A stretch of 13,231 nt of DNA from an uncultured Candidatus Competibacteraceae bacterium (GCA_937872125.1 CALMNY010000422.1:1-13231), one strand, 5' to 3'; counted from the stretch's first letter, positions 1 to 7,768 are shown. Made by a program: numbers and translations. Notes: generated by a model not told the origin, from the letters alone.

Positions 1-51
1 ACACCTCCGGTGGTTTATCGGATGGCCCTATAGTACGTTAATCGGTACGTA

Positions 52-309
52 ATGAAGAATAAAACTGATCTCCTCCTTGATACTCATATTTGGGTTTGGT
101 GGATTGAACAAAATCCCCACCTTCCAATACGGCTGAAAGAAATCATAGAAGATACTAATCCAATAGATACTATTTCATCAGTTTCGATTTATGAGTTACT
201 CCGTGCTATTGCCAGGGGCCGGTTACATCTCAGCACAAGTTCTGATAGATGGCTTCAAAAAGCGACTGATGGAGTAACTCCGCGAAGATCGCCGGGAAGC
301 GAACGATGA
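52..309 (+). pseudogene. Truncated VapC-like PIN-domain toxin
   Basis: The first ~70 residues resemble the N-terminal half of VapC-type PIN ribonucleases: an LLLDTHIWVWW opening with the first metal-binding Asp (D10) and an SVSIYEL segment carrying the conserved Glu (E48), followed by a GRLHL stretch typical of the family. PIN toxins are usually about 130 residues with two further acidic residues in the C-terminal half; here the family resemblance stops near residue 72 and an unrelated Arg/Pro/Ser tail leads to the stop, so it should be inactive. No antitoxin (VapB) is recognisable in the 51 bases upstream, although the start overlaps a TAA stop as TAATG. The DNA up to about position 270 is clearly AT-richer than everything after it, suggesting a foreign or older remnant cut by a rearrangement. 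No strong ribosome-binding site precedes the ATG. Confidence 0.6.
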
Positions 310-314
310 TCCGA

Positions 315-346
315 CCTGACGCCTGACGCCTGACGCCTGACGCCTG
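315..346. repeat. 7-bp tandem repeat (CCTGACG)x4 plus partial copy
   Basis: Four perfect head-to-tail copies of CCTGACG (315-342) are followed by a partial CCTG, ending three bases before the ATG of the polymerase/ligase-like gene. The array sits exactly between the toxin remnant and the polysaccharide genes. Because it occupies the place of the ribosome-binding site, copy-number change by slippage could alter expression of the next gene, but that is inference. Confidence 0.85.
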
Positions 347-348
347 CC

Positions 349-1737
349 ATGGCGATTCTCGCGCTGATTCCGGCCCTGTTCGCGGTTTACTTCGCGCTCG
401 TTCGCTCGCCGCAGTTCGCCTTTCTCAACGTCTACCTGCCTTCGCTGCTGCTGTTCCCGGACTACTACCGCTGGGTCGCGCCCGGCCTGCCCGATCCCAC
501 CGCCAATCAGGCGGCAGCGGTCGCAGTGTTCATCGTCTTTCTGATGCGCGGGTCGCCCGGCTACCGGTTTACCCCTTTCGATCTGGTGGTGTACGGCCTG
601 GCCGGCGTGATCGCCTATTCCGAATTTCGGGCTTCGGGCTACAACGACGCCCAGAATCTGATGTTCGCCATGCTGACCTCGGTGGTCATCCCCTACGTCC
701 TGGCCAAGAGCCTGGTCGAGCCGCTGGGCGGGCGGGTGGCGTTCGCCAAGAAGATCGTGGTCTGTCTGTTCATCGTCGCCATCATCTGCCTGTACGAATC
801 GCGCTTCGGGGTCAACCCCTGGCAGAAAGTCTTTGGCCCGTTCTTCCCCGGGCAGGGTCTGGGCTGGATCATCACCTTCCGCTGGGGTCTGGCGCGCACC
901 GCCGGTCCCTACGGCCATGCGATTCTGGCCGGCATCATGATGATCGCGGGCTACCGGATTCAGCGCTGGCTGGAATGGAGCGGGGCCTGGACTCAGCCGC
1001 GCCACCCCTGGTTCAAGTGGCTGCCCTGGCCCAAGCTCACCGAGGCGCAAATGTATTCCCTGGGGATGCTGGGCGGCGCGCTCATCACCCTGGTCAAGGG
1101 GCCGTGGCTGGCCGGCATCATTGCGGCGGTGCTGGTGTCCATCGGGCGGATGCGCAACCGCTGGATCGGCGTCGGCATCCTGCTGGTCTTCCTGTTCGGC
1201 ATCTGTATGCCCGCCTTCGTCGGGTTCCTGCAATGGGCTGGAGTCGGACGCGAGAACGCCAAAACCGAAAATCAGGAAACCGCCGCCTATCGCCTGGAAC
1301 TGGTTACCAATTACATGGATATCGCCAAGGAACAGGCCACCTGGGGCTGGGGGCTGATCAAATGGCCCAAGGTGCCGGGCCAGCCTTCCATTGATAACTA
1401 CTACCTGCTGCTGTTCCTGATGCACGGCCAGATCGCCCTGGCCCTGTTTATGACGATTCTACTGGGGATGATCGTGCGCCTGATCCGCCACGCCATGAGC
1501 CAGCCTAATCCCGAACCGCTGGGCAGTTCGCTGGCCTTCACCCTGGCCGGCATCTACGTCGTTTACCTGATTTCCGTGGCCACGGTCTACATGGGCAACC
1601 AAACCGTGGCGCTGCTGTTCCTGGTCACCGGCTGGGCGGAGGGCTATCTGCACGCCGGTCAGGAGCAGACGATGGGATCGGCGCCCGCGCCGGCGGCTCC
1701 AGAGCCGCTGTACCGCTTCCGGCGGATTCTGAGCTGA
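349..1737 (+). CDS. O-antigen ligase / Wzy-like polysaccharide membrane protein
   Basis: A 462-residue polytopic inner-membrane protein of the O-antigen ligase (Wzy_C/WaaL-type) superfamily, which joins or polymerises undecaprenyl-linked glycans on the periplasmic face. Visible family marks are the FRWGLARTAGPYGHAI segment (R178, R183, G186, H190), then a large periplasmic region with YRLEL (R315) and the SIDNYYLLLFLMHG signature (347-360), where the conserved Asp/Asn and His/Gly lie. About ten or more hydrophobic segments are apparent. An in-frame TGA at 331 restricts the start; ATG 349 has no Shine-Dalgarno sequence because a tandem repeat occupies the upstream bases, so a native start or 5' part may have been lost. 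The last 113 nt overlap, on the opposite strand, the tail of the SGNH hydrolase gene. Polymerase versus ligase cannot be decided from sequence alone. Confidence 0.8.
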   Translation: MAILALIPALFAVYFALVRSPQFAFLNVYLPSLLLFPDYYRWVAPGLPDPTANQAAAVAVFIVFLMRGSPGYRFTPFDLVVYGLAGVIAYSEFRASGYNDAQNLMFAMLTSVVIPYVLAKSLVEPLGGRVAFAKKIVVCLFIVAIICLYESRFGVNPWQKVFGPFFPGQGLGWIITFRWGLARTAGPYGHAILAGIMMIAGYRIQRWLEWSGAWTQPRHPWFKWLPWPKLTEAQMYSLGMLGGALITLVKGPWLAGIIAAVLVSIGRMRNRWIGVGILLVFLFGICMPAFVGFLQWAGVGRENAKTENQETAAYRLELVTNYMDIAKEQATWGWGLIKWPKVPGQPSIDNYYLLLFLMHGQIALALFMTILLGMIVRLIRHAMSQPNPEPLGSSLAFTLAGIYVVYLISVATVYMGNQTVALLFLVTGWAEGYLHAGQEQTMGSAPAPAAPEPLYRFRRILS

Positions 1738-2440
1738 GGCCCAGCATTTCCAGCAACACCGGCCGGACCTGCTCCCGCCACAACGCATAGCCGGCGGCGT
1801 TCAGGTGCAAACCATCCCGGTACAGTTCGGGCCGGGGACGCCCCTGAGCGTCGAGCAGCGGGCTGGCGACATCAACGAAACGCAGCCCCGGCGTCGCTTC
1901 GCAATAGGCGCGCAGTTGCCGGTTGGCTTCCTGCTGCCGTTCCAGCCGGGCGGCGAAGTAGGGCGAAGGTTTGACAGCCAGGAGCAGGATGGGCAAGGTC
2001 GGATTGCTCTGACGCAGGCGTTCGACCAGTTGCCGGAACCGGTCCACCACCAGCCCCGGCCAGGCCCACCAGGAACCGAGATCATTTTCGCCCGCATAGA
2101 TCACGACGACCCGTGGCCGGTAGGGAAGAATCACCCGGTCGGCATAATGCAGCACATCGCGCAGGTGCGCGCCACCAAAGCCCCGATTTAGCACCGGGAT
2201 CGGCGCCATGTCGGCGGCCAGGGTATCCCAGAACCGGATGCTGGAACTGCCGACGAACACCACCTGGCCCGGAGCTGGCGGCTGGCGGCGATCCTGCTGC
2301 TCAAAAGCCTGAATCGCCGGTTCCCAAAGCGTTGCTGACGGTTGCAGCCGCAGAAAACCGGCGACGGCGCCCGCCAGCAGGACCAGCAGCGCCAGCGTTA
2401 TCCCCCAGCCGCGCCAAACCCGCCGTGATTTATTGCCCAT
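1625..2440 (-). CDS. Membrane-anchored SGNH/GDSL-type hydrolase
   Basis: A 271-residue protein with a single N-terminal hydrophobic segment (about residues 12-30, preceded by basic residues: signal anchor or uncleaved signal) and an SGNH hydrolase domain. All four SGNH blocks are visible: VFVGSSSIRF with probable nucleophile S66 (GSSS instead of GDS, a known variant), NRGFGG (residues 85-90), YAGENDL with N119, and DGLHLN with D209 and H212. Such enzymes deacylate esters, and in polysaccharide loci they typically remove or transfer O-acetyl groups, so a periplasmic role on the locus glycan is a reasonable inference. The domain ends near residue 234; the last ~37 residues are a Pro/Ala/Ser-rich tail encoded antisense to the 3' end of the ligase-like gene. 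An AAGG lies about 9 nt before the ATG at 2440. The gene is divergent from the acyltransferase gene starting at 2538. Confidence 0.82.
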   Translation of the reverse strand: MGNKSRRVWRGWGITLALLVLLAGAVAGFLRLQPSATLWEPAIQAFEQQDRRQPPAPGQVVFVGSSSIRFWDTLAADMAPIPVLNRGFGGAHLRDVLHYADRVILPYRPRVVVIYAGENDLGSWWAWPGLVVDRFRQLVERLRQSNPTLPILLLAVKPSPYFAARLERQQEANRQLRAYCEATPGLRFVDVASPLLDAQGRPRPELYRDGLHLNAAGYALWREQVRPVLLEMLGLSSESAGSGTAALEPPARAPIPSSAPDRRADSPPPSR

Positions 2441-2459
2441 AGCCCCAAGCCTTATGCTT

Positions 2460-2489
2460 TTTACCTTCTGCGGGTAAGGTTGATATGAT
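2460..2489 (+). promoter_or_regulatory. Possible sigma-70 promoter for the membrane acyltransferase
   Basis: TTTACC (2460-2465) and TATGAT (2484-2489, 5 of 6 matches to TATAAT) are separated by 18 nt in the divergent intergenic region. Transcription would start near 2496, leaving a leader of about 40 nt before the ATG at 2538. This is found by eye only. Confidence 0.35.
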
Positions 2490-2537
2490 GGAAATCAACC
2501 CGTCCCTTTCCTTCGCCCAGCCAGAAACCAACCGTTT

Positions 2538-3647
2538 ATGTCCAGACCTGTATTAGCGCCGCGCTTCACCGCGATTGACGAGACCCGCGCCCTCGCTATT
2601 TTCTCAATGATCATCATGCACTTCGGTCCCGGCGCCTTTCAACGTCTGCCAGCATTGCAACCGTTGGCGGAACCGATTCTGTTCCTGGGCCGGTTCGCTA
2701 CTACTACCTTCGTCATCGTGTTTGGCGTCACGATTGGCTTTGTGTATTTCGACCGCTTCCGGGGACCGGATCGCCACCTGGTGCTGGAAGCGACCCATGC
2801 CCGCGCCCGTCTGCTGGTGCTGTGCGCGCTGCTGATCTGCGTGCCGGACTATATCAATTTGTGGCTGGCCAGCGATTTCAACCTCAGCCACTGGTTGTTC
2901 AAGACCTACAGCATCTTCAACTACTATGCGCTGGCTCTGCTGTCCGTGCCGCTGTGGCTGCGGGCGCTGGCGCCGACGCCAGTCCGTAACGCGCTGATGC
3001 TGGGCGTCGCTCACTGGGCATTGGCCTGGCTGTGGTTGATGGCATGGCCGCTCGATCCGGCGCTGGGCTTCCAGGAATACCTCCGTCTGAACCTGCTGTC
3101 GGGACCTTACGCCTACCTGCAACTGTCCGGCAGCGCCATCATGGCCATTCCCGTAGGCATCGCGCTGCGTCACGCGGTGCGCGCCCGCCAAGAAGTGAAT
3201 TTCGTGCACCGCCTGTTGCCGCTCGCGCTGTTGCTGAGTCTCGCGGGCTGGCTGCTCGGGGTGGCGACGGGCGAATTCAGCCTGCACAACATCGTCCTCG
3301 GCGCGATCAAGGCCCCGCCACGGGTCTGGTACTGGCTGTTTTTCGGCGGCGCGGCGTTGCTGCTGCTGATCGGTTTCATCCTGCTGGGCCTGAAGCTGGG
3401 GGCGCGCGAGAAAAAACTGACCTATCCCATCGCCCTGTTTGGCCAGGCCTCGCTACCGATCTATACAGCCCATACTTTTGTATTGCCGCTTCTGAACTGG
3501 CTGGATCGTTTGGTTGTGGTCGAAGGCGTCGCCCGCATCATCCTGCCGTTTTCGGTGTTCGCCATTTATTGCGCGGTCGTCATGGATTACTACCATCGCA
3601 AGACGTTGCGTTCGCAGGCTAAGGCGTCAGCGGCGGCGTCAGGATGA
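2538..3647 (+). CDS. Polytopic membrane acyltransferase (acyltransferase-3/OpgC-like)
   Basis: A 369-residue integral membrane protein with about ten hydrophobic segments. Near the N terminus is R17-X10-H28 (RALAIFSMIIMH), matching the R-X10-H motif regarded as the active site of acyltransferase-3 enzymes, which move acyl groups across the inner membrane onto periplasmic glycans. The late FGQASLPIYTAHTFVLPLL region resembles the C-terminal helices of OpgC/AT3-type proteins, and the C-terminal tail is short, basic and cytoplasmic-like. HGSNAT/DUF1624-type N-acetyltransferases are an alternative. An in-frame stop at 2481 and the absence of other ATG/GTG codons fix the start at 2538, although the Shine-Dalgarno sequence is weak. 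Placed between an SGNH hydrolase and polysaccharide export genes, it probably O-acylates the locus polymer (inference). It converges on the glycosidase-like gene across 52 nt. Confidence 0.7.
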   Translation: MSRPVLAPRFTAIDETRALAIFSMIIMHFGPGAFQRLPALQPLAEPILFLGRFATTTFVIVFGVTIGFVYFDRFRGPDRHLVLEATHARARLLVLCALLICVPDYINLWLASDFNLSHWLFKTYSIFNYYALALLSVPLWLRALAPTPVRNALMLGVAHWALAWLWLMAWPLDPALGFQEYLRLNLLSGPYAYLQLSGSAIMAIPVGIALRHAVRARQEVNFVHRLLPLALLLSLAGWLLGVATGEFSLHNIVLGAIKAPPRVWYWLFFGGAALLLLIGFILLGLKLGAREKKLTYPIALFGQASLPIYTAHTFVLPLLNWLDRLVVVEGVARIILPFSVFAIYCAVVMDYYHRKTLRSQAKASAAASG

Positions 3648-3649
3648 TT

Positions 3650-3692
3650 CTGCCCGTTCAGGCAGGAGAAACAGGGTACGCAGGGCGTACCC
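3650..3692. terminator. Hairpins between converging genes (possible bidirectional terminator)
   Basis: In the gap between the two convergent genes, GGGTACGC (3674-3681) and GCGTACCC (3685-3692) form a perfect 8-bp stem with a 3-nt loop. A smaller CTGCC/GGCAG stem (3650-3654 and 3661-3665) sits just upstream. No proper T-tract follows on either strand (only a T-rich TGTTTCTCC on the minus strand), so intrinsic termination is plausible but not clear-cut. Confidence 0.45.
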
Positions 3693-3699
3693 GGCGAAC

Positions 3700-5538
3700 T
3701 CAGCGACAGCCCAGCCACCAACAGGGCTGGTTGGCGATAAAGCGCAGGAGCGCGGCGTGTTTGGGCGCGGCGCTCTGGGTCTGAAATTCCTTGGCGCCCC
3801 AACTGCCATACCGGGTATAGCGGCTCGCGCTGTTGAAGTGCATGAACAACTGGCCGCCAGCCTGCCGCCAGCCGTTGAGATAGTCGTCGTACAACCCGCC
3901 CATCGCGGCGGCGCGGTTGGCGGCCGTGAACAGTTTTTCGAGCCGTTCATCGTTTTGGGCGGAACCGACGCCGACCAGGTGCTGACCGCCTTCGTAGGCA
4001 AACAGGCCCAGCCTGTAGCGGTCGGCCAGCGCCCGATGCGCAGCGATTTGCCGGTACACCGCCGGCAGCGCGAGCGCTTTGGGATCGTTCAGCAGATCGC
4101 CGGTAACGAGTTCCTGGAACAGCAGGGCCAGACCGCCATCGGGTTGCGCGGTCCAGGCTGCGACGGCGCTCGCCAGTCTGGAATAGCCCAGGTGACCGCC
4201 GAAATAGGGCGCAATCGCCAGGGCGTCCATCGGCTCGGCGCACGGATGCCCGCCATTTTCCGCCGCCCACAACGGACATTTGAGGGCCTGTTCCGTGACC
4301 CAGGAATTGGCGCTCATGCCGCCCATGACGCAGACCACCCGGCCACTGTCGGAACCCCATTCCCGTTTCCACAGGCTGCAAAGTTCGGCGGAACGCTTGC
4401 CGTAGCCGTTGATCCGGCGGGTAAAGGGGGAAGGCCCGCCGGGCTGATCGGGCCAGCGCTGCACCGCCTGTTGTTGAACCCAGGCGCCGGCGCTGAACTG
4501 GTCGTTCCAGACTTCATTGGCATATTCGACGTAAATCCGCAGGTGTAAAGGCAACCGTTCCCTGGCCAGCCGGGCGAACTGGACCACGTAATCGTCGCTG
4601 GCCCGCGCCGGGATATTGATCCAGGGATCGGCGTCCAGCGTCGTCGCCAGTTCCAGCGCCAGTTCCACCGGAGCGCCATTGCGACCGCTCCACCGGGCGT
4701 GTTCCAGCCGGGGCCGTTCCGCCCATTCGACCAGTTCGCTGGTGTTGGTGCGGAGAAAATCCATGAAGCGAATGGCGCGATAGTGGCGCAGGTCGCTGAG
4801 GAAGAGCGGATGGAAGCGTCTGACTTCCTCCAGATCGGTGAACGGCATATAGGCTCTGCCCTGGGCCTGGCAGGCGGCGGCATCCTCGGCGTAAGCGAAG
4901 GGGTCGCCCACGCAAACGCCCCCTGGCCGGATGACCCGGATTCGGCGCAGATAGTTGCCGGTACGGTGGGGGTCGGTGGCGGTGATGCGCAGCAAAATGC
5001 CGGCGTTGGTGGCCTTGACGGTCAACACGTCGCGGCCCGGCTGGGAAAGCGCAGCGTTTTTGACGGCGTCGAATCCATACTCAATCGTGCCTTCGCCGTC
5101 GTAAAGCACCGTATAGAGACCGGATGGGTAGGCGCCACCATTGCCTTTGAGCAGCAGGGTAGCGACGGTGCGGTAGTTGACGCTGACATCATCAGCCGCC
5201 GGCAACGACCGAATCCAGCCCTCCGGGTCGAGGTCCAGGCGACTCTGCTCGCGGGTGTCCCATTCGGTGGCGGGCGCTTGCGGCGCACAGGTGGCCGACT
5301 TATAGCGGGAGCATTGCGTCAACCAGTCGCTGGACCGCTTCATCTCGTCCAGGAGCGGCCATTCCGTGCTCCAATAGGTGAGGGCGTCAATGTTGATCCC
5401 CAGCGGCGAGCGGGCATTGGCGGTATCGCTGGCGCTGGCCGGAGACTGGCCGTGAGCGGCCGCCAGACTGTACCCCAACAAGGTCCAAAGGGCGATGACG
5501 AGGGTGAGAAGGGGGCTGGATCGCTTGAATTGGGTCAT
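3700..5538 (-). CDS. Secreted putative glycoside hydrolase of an exopolysaccharide locus
   Basis: A 612-residue exported protein. Residues 1-28 form a Sec signal peptide (basic start, hydrophobic core, likely AAA cleavage site before H29). Residues ~100-205 look like a beta-sandwich module (YPSGLYTVLYDGEGTIEYG, then RDVLTV, then NYLRRIRVIRPGG), similar to regions often annotated as cellulose-binding. From ~250 onward it resembles a clan GH-A (beta/alpha)8 barrel: YVEYANEVWN supplies an Asn-Glu pair (N341-E342) as candidate acid/base, and LFAYEGGQH supplies E516 as candidate nucleophile at the expected later strand. I do not recognise a specific family or substrate. A glycosidase trimming or cutting the polymer made by this locus is inferred. 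It is the last gene of the flippase operon; its ATG overlaps the upstream TGA as ATGA (5535-5538), implying translational coupling. Confidence 0.65.
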   Translation of the reverse strand: MTQFKRSSPLLTLVIALWTLLGYSLAAAHGQSPASASDTANARSPLGINIDALTYWSTEWPLLDEMKRSSDWLTQCSRYKSATCAPQAPATEWDTREQSRLDLDPEGWIRSLPAADDVSVNYRTVATLLLKGNGGAYPSGLYTVLYDGEGTIEYGFDAVKNAALSQPGRDVLTVKATNAGILLRITATDPHRTGNYLRRIRVIRPGGVCVGDPFAYAEDAAACQAQGRAYMPFTDLEEVRRFHPLFLSDLRHYRAIRFMDFLRTNTSELVEWAERPRLEHARWSGRNGAPVELALELATTLDADPWINIPARASDDYVVQFARLARERLPLHLRIYVEYANEVWNDQFSAGAWVQQQAVQRWPDQPGGPSPFTRRINGYGKRSAELCSLWKREWGSDSGRVVCVMGGMSANSWVTEQALKCPLWAAENGGHPCAEPMDALAIAPYFGGHLGYSRLASAVAAWTAQPDGGLALLFQELVTGDLLNDPKALALPAVYRQIAAHRALADRYRLGLFAYEGGQHLVGVGSAQNDERLEKLFTAANRAAAMGGLYDDYLNGWRQAGGQLFMHFNSASRYTRYGSWGAKEFQTQSAAPKHAALLRFIANQPCWWLGCR

Positions 5539-6173
5539 GGTGAACGTCCGGAATCGGCTGGGTGAGGGGAATCGCCGAAGAAGTGCTGGATGCGGATGCG
5601 GTCCAGCTCGACTTGCAACACTGGGTCGAACGAACCAGTGCGCCGGGCCAGTACGTCGGCCCAGGGCAGGCGCGCGGTTTCTTCCTGCAGCCGCTCCACC
5701 AACCGGTCAATGTTCCCTACCACCCGCGCCGGGGCGCCGGCGACGATGGTTCCCGGCGGCACGTCGCGGTTGACCACCGAACCGGCGGCGACGATGGCGT
5801 TGGAGCCGATGGTGACGCCGGGCAGCAGAATCGCGCCGTGGCCGACGAAGACGTTATCGCGGATGTCAATTTTGCCGACCCGGTCCAGCTTCAGCCCGTA
5901 GGCGCGGTTGAGCATGTTCACCGAGCCGTCGTGGCCGAACAGGGTGCAGCCGGTCAGTCGGACGTTGTTGCCCAGCCGGGTGTAGGCCGGGTCGGTGATG
6001 ATGACGTTGGTCTGAATCGAACAGTGCTCGCCGATGGCGTGCAGTACCCCCCGCTGCTTGAGCCAGGCCGCCCATTCATCCCCGCTGGGGTTGCAGAACC
6101 GCTTGTACCACCCGATCGCCTGGCCCCGCTCGAACGCCAGATAGCGCAGGATGCGCCGCAGTAACCCTTTCAT
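5535..6173 (-). CDS. Hexapeptide-repeat (left-handed beta-helix) acyltransferase
   Basis: A 212-residue cytoplasmic enzyme of the LbetaH/hexapeptide acyltransferase superfamily (maltose O-acetyltransferase/WbbJ-like), which typically transfers acetyl groups from acetyl-CoA to sugars. Hexapeptide turns are visible at residues ~50-75 and again at ~100-135 (IRDNVFVGHGAILLPGVTIG, then AIVAAGSVVNRDVPPG), ending with the characteristic VAGAPARVVG (144-153). FGHDGS carries H81, a candidate catalytic His. Residues after ~155 form a charged helical tail. A strong GGGAGGA lies 7 nt before the ATG at 6173. The start overlaps the flippase stop as ATGA, and the stop overlaps the next start the same way, so it is the middle gene of a tightly coupled operon. 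The likely role is acetylation of a lipid-linked repeat unit before export. Confidence 0.82.
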   Translation of the reverse strand: MKGLLRRILRYLAFERGQAIGWYKRFCNPSGDEWAAWLKQRGVLHAIGEHCSIQTNVIITDPAYTRLGNNVRLTGCTLFGHDGSVNMLNRAYGLKLDRVGKIDIRDNVFVGHGAILLPGVTIGSNAIVAAGSVVNRDVPPGTIVAGAPARVVGNIDRLVERLQEETARLPWADVLARRTGSFDPVLQVELDRIRIQHFFGDSPHPADSGRSP

Positions 6174-7768
6174 GCCGGTTTCCTCCCGGTCGCCTTGCCG
6201 ATGAACCCGCCCAGCGTGTGCGCCAACTGGCGGCGCAAGTATTCCCGCTCGCCCCAGTCACACAGCCCCCGATAGAGAAAGGCCGCTGTCACCACGGTGT
6301 ACAACAAACCGCAGACGGTCAGCAGCCCCAATAACGACCAGCGGTCGGTTCCGGCAGCGGTGAACCAGGGTTCGGTCAGCCAGGCCAGCGCCAGCCCGAA
6401 ACCGTAGGGAGCCAGACCGGGCACGATCACCCGCCAGACATAGGTTCCGGTGGCGACTTTCAGGAAGCGGTTGGAATACGCCATATAGGCCCAGCCGCTC
6501 AGGGTCATCCCGGCGGCGACGCCGTAGGTAATGGCGGGGATGGTGGTTCCCAACGCCAGGAACGCGCCGCCCACCAGCACTGCGACCAGCGCCGCCTGGG
6601 TCAGCGGATAGAACAGCGTTCGCCCCGGATGATTGGCCCCGTAGTGCAATGCGGTGCAGGGGCCGGTGGTGACGTGGGTGTGAAACGGCAGGGTGAACCA
6701 GGCCATGATGAAGGCGGTGATGCGGAATTCTTCATTGGGACCGAGCCAGGCGGTCATGATCGGCGCGGCGAAGCCGGCCAGAAAGCCCATGATCAGGCCG
6801 GTCAACAGGCTGATGTAACGCGCGCCCTTCAGATACAGCTTGCCCAGTTCCTCGAACTGGCCGAGGCTGTGCAGGTGCGTCACTGCCGGCAGGAACACGG
6901 TGTTCAGCGCCGAGGTGATCTGGCTGGACATGACCGGCAGCTTTTCGCCCAGATCGAACAGGCCGGTGGCGCGCACCCCGATGAACGCGCCGGCGATCAC
7001 CTTTTCGATGGAATAGAGAATCATGCTCAGCATGCCGGAAATCTGCACCACGCCGCCGAAGCGGTAAAACAGGGTCAGCAGTTTGCGATCAAAATGGCGC
7101 GGGCCGAGGGTCAGGCCGGGCAGCACCTGGAAGCAGGCGCGGGCGCTCAGCCAGGTGGCGAGCAGGTAGCGGATGACGAAGGCCCACAGCAGCGCGTACA
7201 CCCCCAGCCCGGCCAGCAGCAGAGCGATGATCAGCGCGGTCTCCAGCAGGAAACTCACCACCCAGATGCCGGTCTGCCGCACCATCAGTTGCAGGCCCCC
7301 CAGCACGTGGCTGAACGCGCCGAAGCTCAGGTCGAGCATCATGGCGGCGGCGGTGGCGAAAATCAGGATGGCGGCGGTTTCGCGCAACTGCGGGGCGACG
7401 TTGAAGGCGTCCAGCAGCACCGGCATCCCCAGACCCAGCAGCGCCAGCAGGCCCATACACAGCGGAACGGTGACGGCGAGGCCGGTAGTCAGCAGGCGAT
7501 TGATCGCTTCGGTGTCGTGGCGAGCATGGTATTCGGCGGTATAGCGGATGTAGACGTTGGCGATGCCGAAGGTGCTCATGCCCAGGTAGCTGATGACGAT
7601 GAAGCAGATGGCCCAGATGCCGTACTCCTCCAGGCTGACGTAGCTGAGGATGATCGGCGGCAGTCCGACCCGGCTGAGCATGTACAGCAGCTTGGCGGCC
7701 AGTTGCACGACGGCGTTCTGGGACAGGCGGTTCTTGAATTGTTGTTTGGCGTCGCTGGCGGTGGTCAT
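6170..7768 (-). CDS. Polysaccharide flippase (Wzx/MATE-MVF superfamily)
   Basis: A 532-residue membrane protein with about 12-14 hydrophobic segments, of the length and pattern of oligosaccharide flippases that move undecaprenyl-linked repeat units to the periplasmic face. The N-terminal portion (LYMLSRVGLPPIILSYVSLE, then EYGIWAICFIVISYLG) is characteristic of the polysaccharide-biosynthesis transporter family, in which the first helices precede an EYG(I/L)WA loop. The ATG at 7768 has no clear Shine-Dalgarno sequence; it lies 54 nt downstream of the stop of the sigma-54 regulator on the same strand, with no terminator-like hairpin between, so co-transcription is possible. It is followed by an acyltransferase and a secreted glycosidase-like gene, each with a 4-nt overlap, and is the first gene of that coupled set. 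Confidence 0.83.
   Translation of the reverse strand: MTTASDAKQQFKNRLSQNAVVQLAAKLLYMLSRVGLPPIILSYVSLEEYGIWAICFIVISYLGMSTFGIANVYIRYTAEYHARHDTEAINRLLTTGLAVTVPLCMGLLALLGLGMPVLLDAFNVAPQLRETAAILIFATAAAMMLDLSFGAFSHVLGGLQLMVRQTGIWVVSFLLETALIIALLLAGLGVYALLWAFVIRYLLATWLSARACFQVLPGLTLGPRHFDRKLLTLFYRFGGVVQISGMLSMILYSIEKVIAGAFIGVRATGLFDLGEKLPVMSSQITSALNTVFLPAVTHLHSLGQFEELGKLYLKGARYISLLTGLIMGFLAGFAAPIMTAWLGPNEEFRITAFIMAWFTLPFHTHVTTGPCTALHYGANHPGRTLFYPLTQAALVAVLVGGAFLALGTTIPAITYGVAAGMTLSGWAYMAYSNRFLKVATGTYVWRVIVPGLAPYGFGLALAWLTEPWFTAAGTDRWSLLGLLTVCGLLYTVVTAAFLYRGLCDWGEREYLRRQLAHTLGGFIGKATGRKPA

Noticed and set aside
223..1425. A 400-codon open frame on the minus strand, opposite the ligase-like gene
   Set aside because: Its protein is a Gln/His/Arg/Gly-rich string without domain features, and the opposite strand encodes a clear membrane protein with family motifs; it is a by-product of GC-rich codon bias.
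1625..2440. Loss of the GDS motif in the SGNH hydrolase as evidence of an inactive enzyme
   Set aside because: GSSSI at the nucleophile block is a common natural variant, and the Gly, Asn and Asp/His blocks are all present.
2485..2556. A 23-codon ORF with an AAGG upstream, overlapping the acyltransferase start, as a leader peptide
   Set aside because: Its start codon coincides with the proposed -10 element TATGAT, so it would not be in the transcript from that promoter; the encoded peptide has no notable composition.
3514..4548. A 344-codon plus-strand frame opposite the glycosidase-like gene, and similar long frames at 6629-7804 and 7910-9193
   Set aside because: Each lies antisense to a well-supported gene, has no recognisable motif or ribosome-binding site, and shows shadow-type composition.
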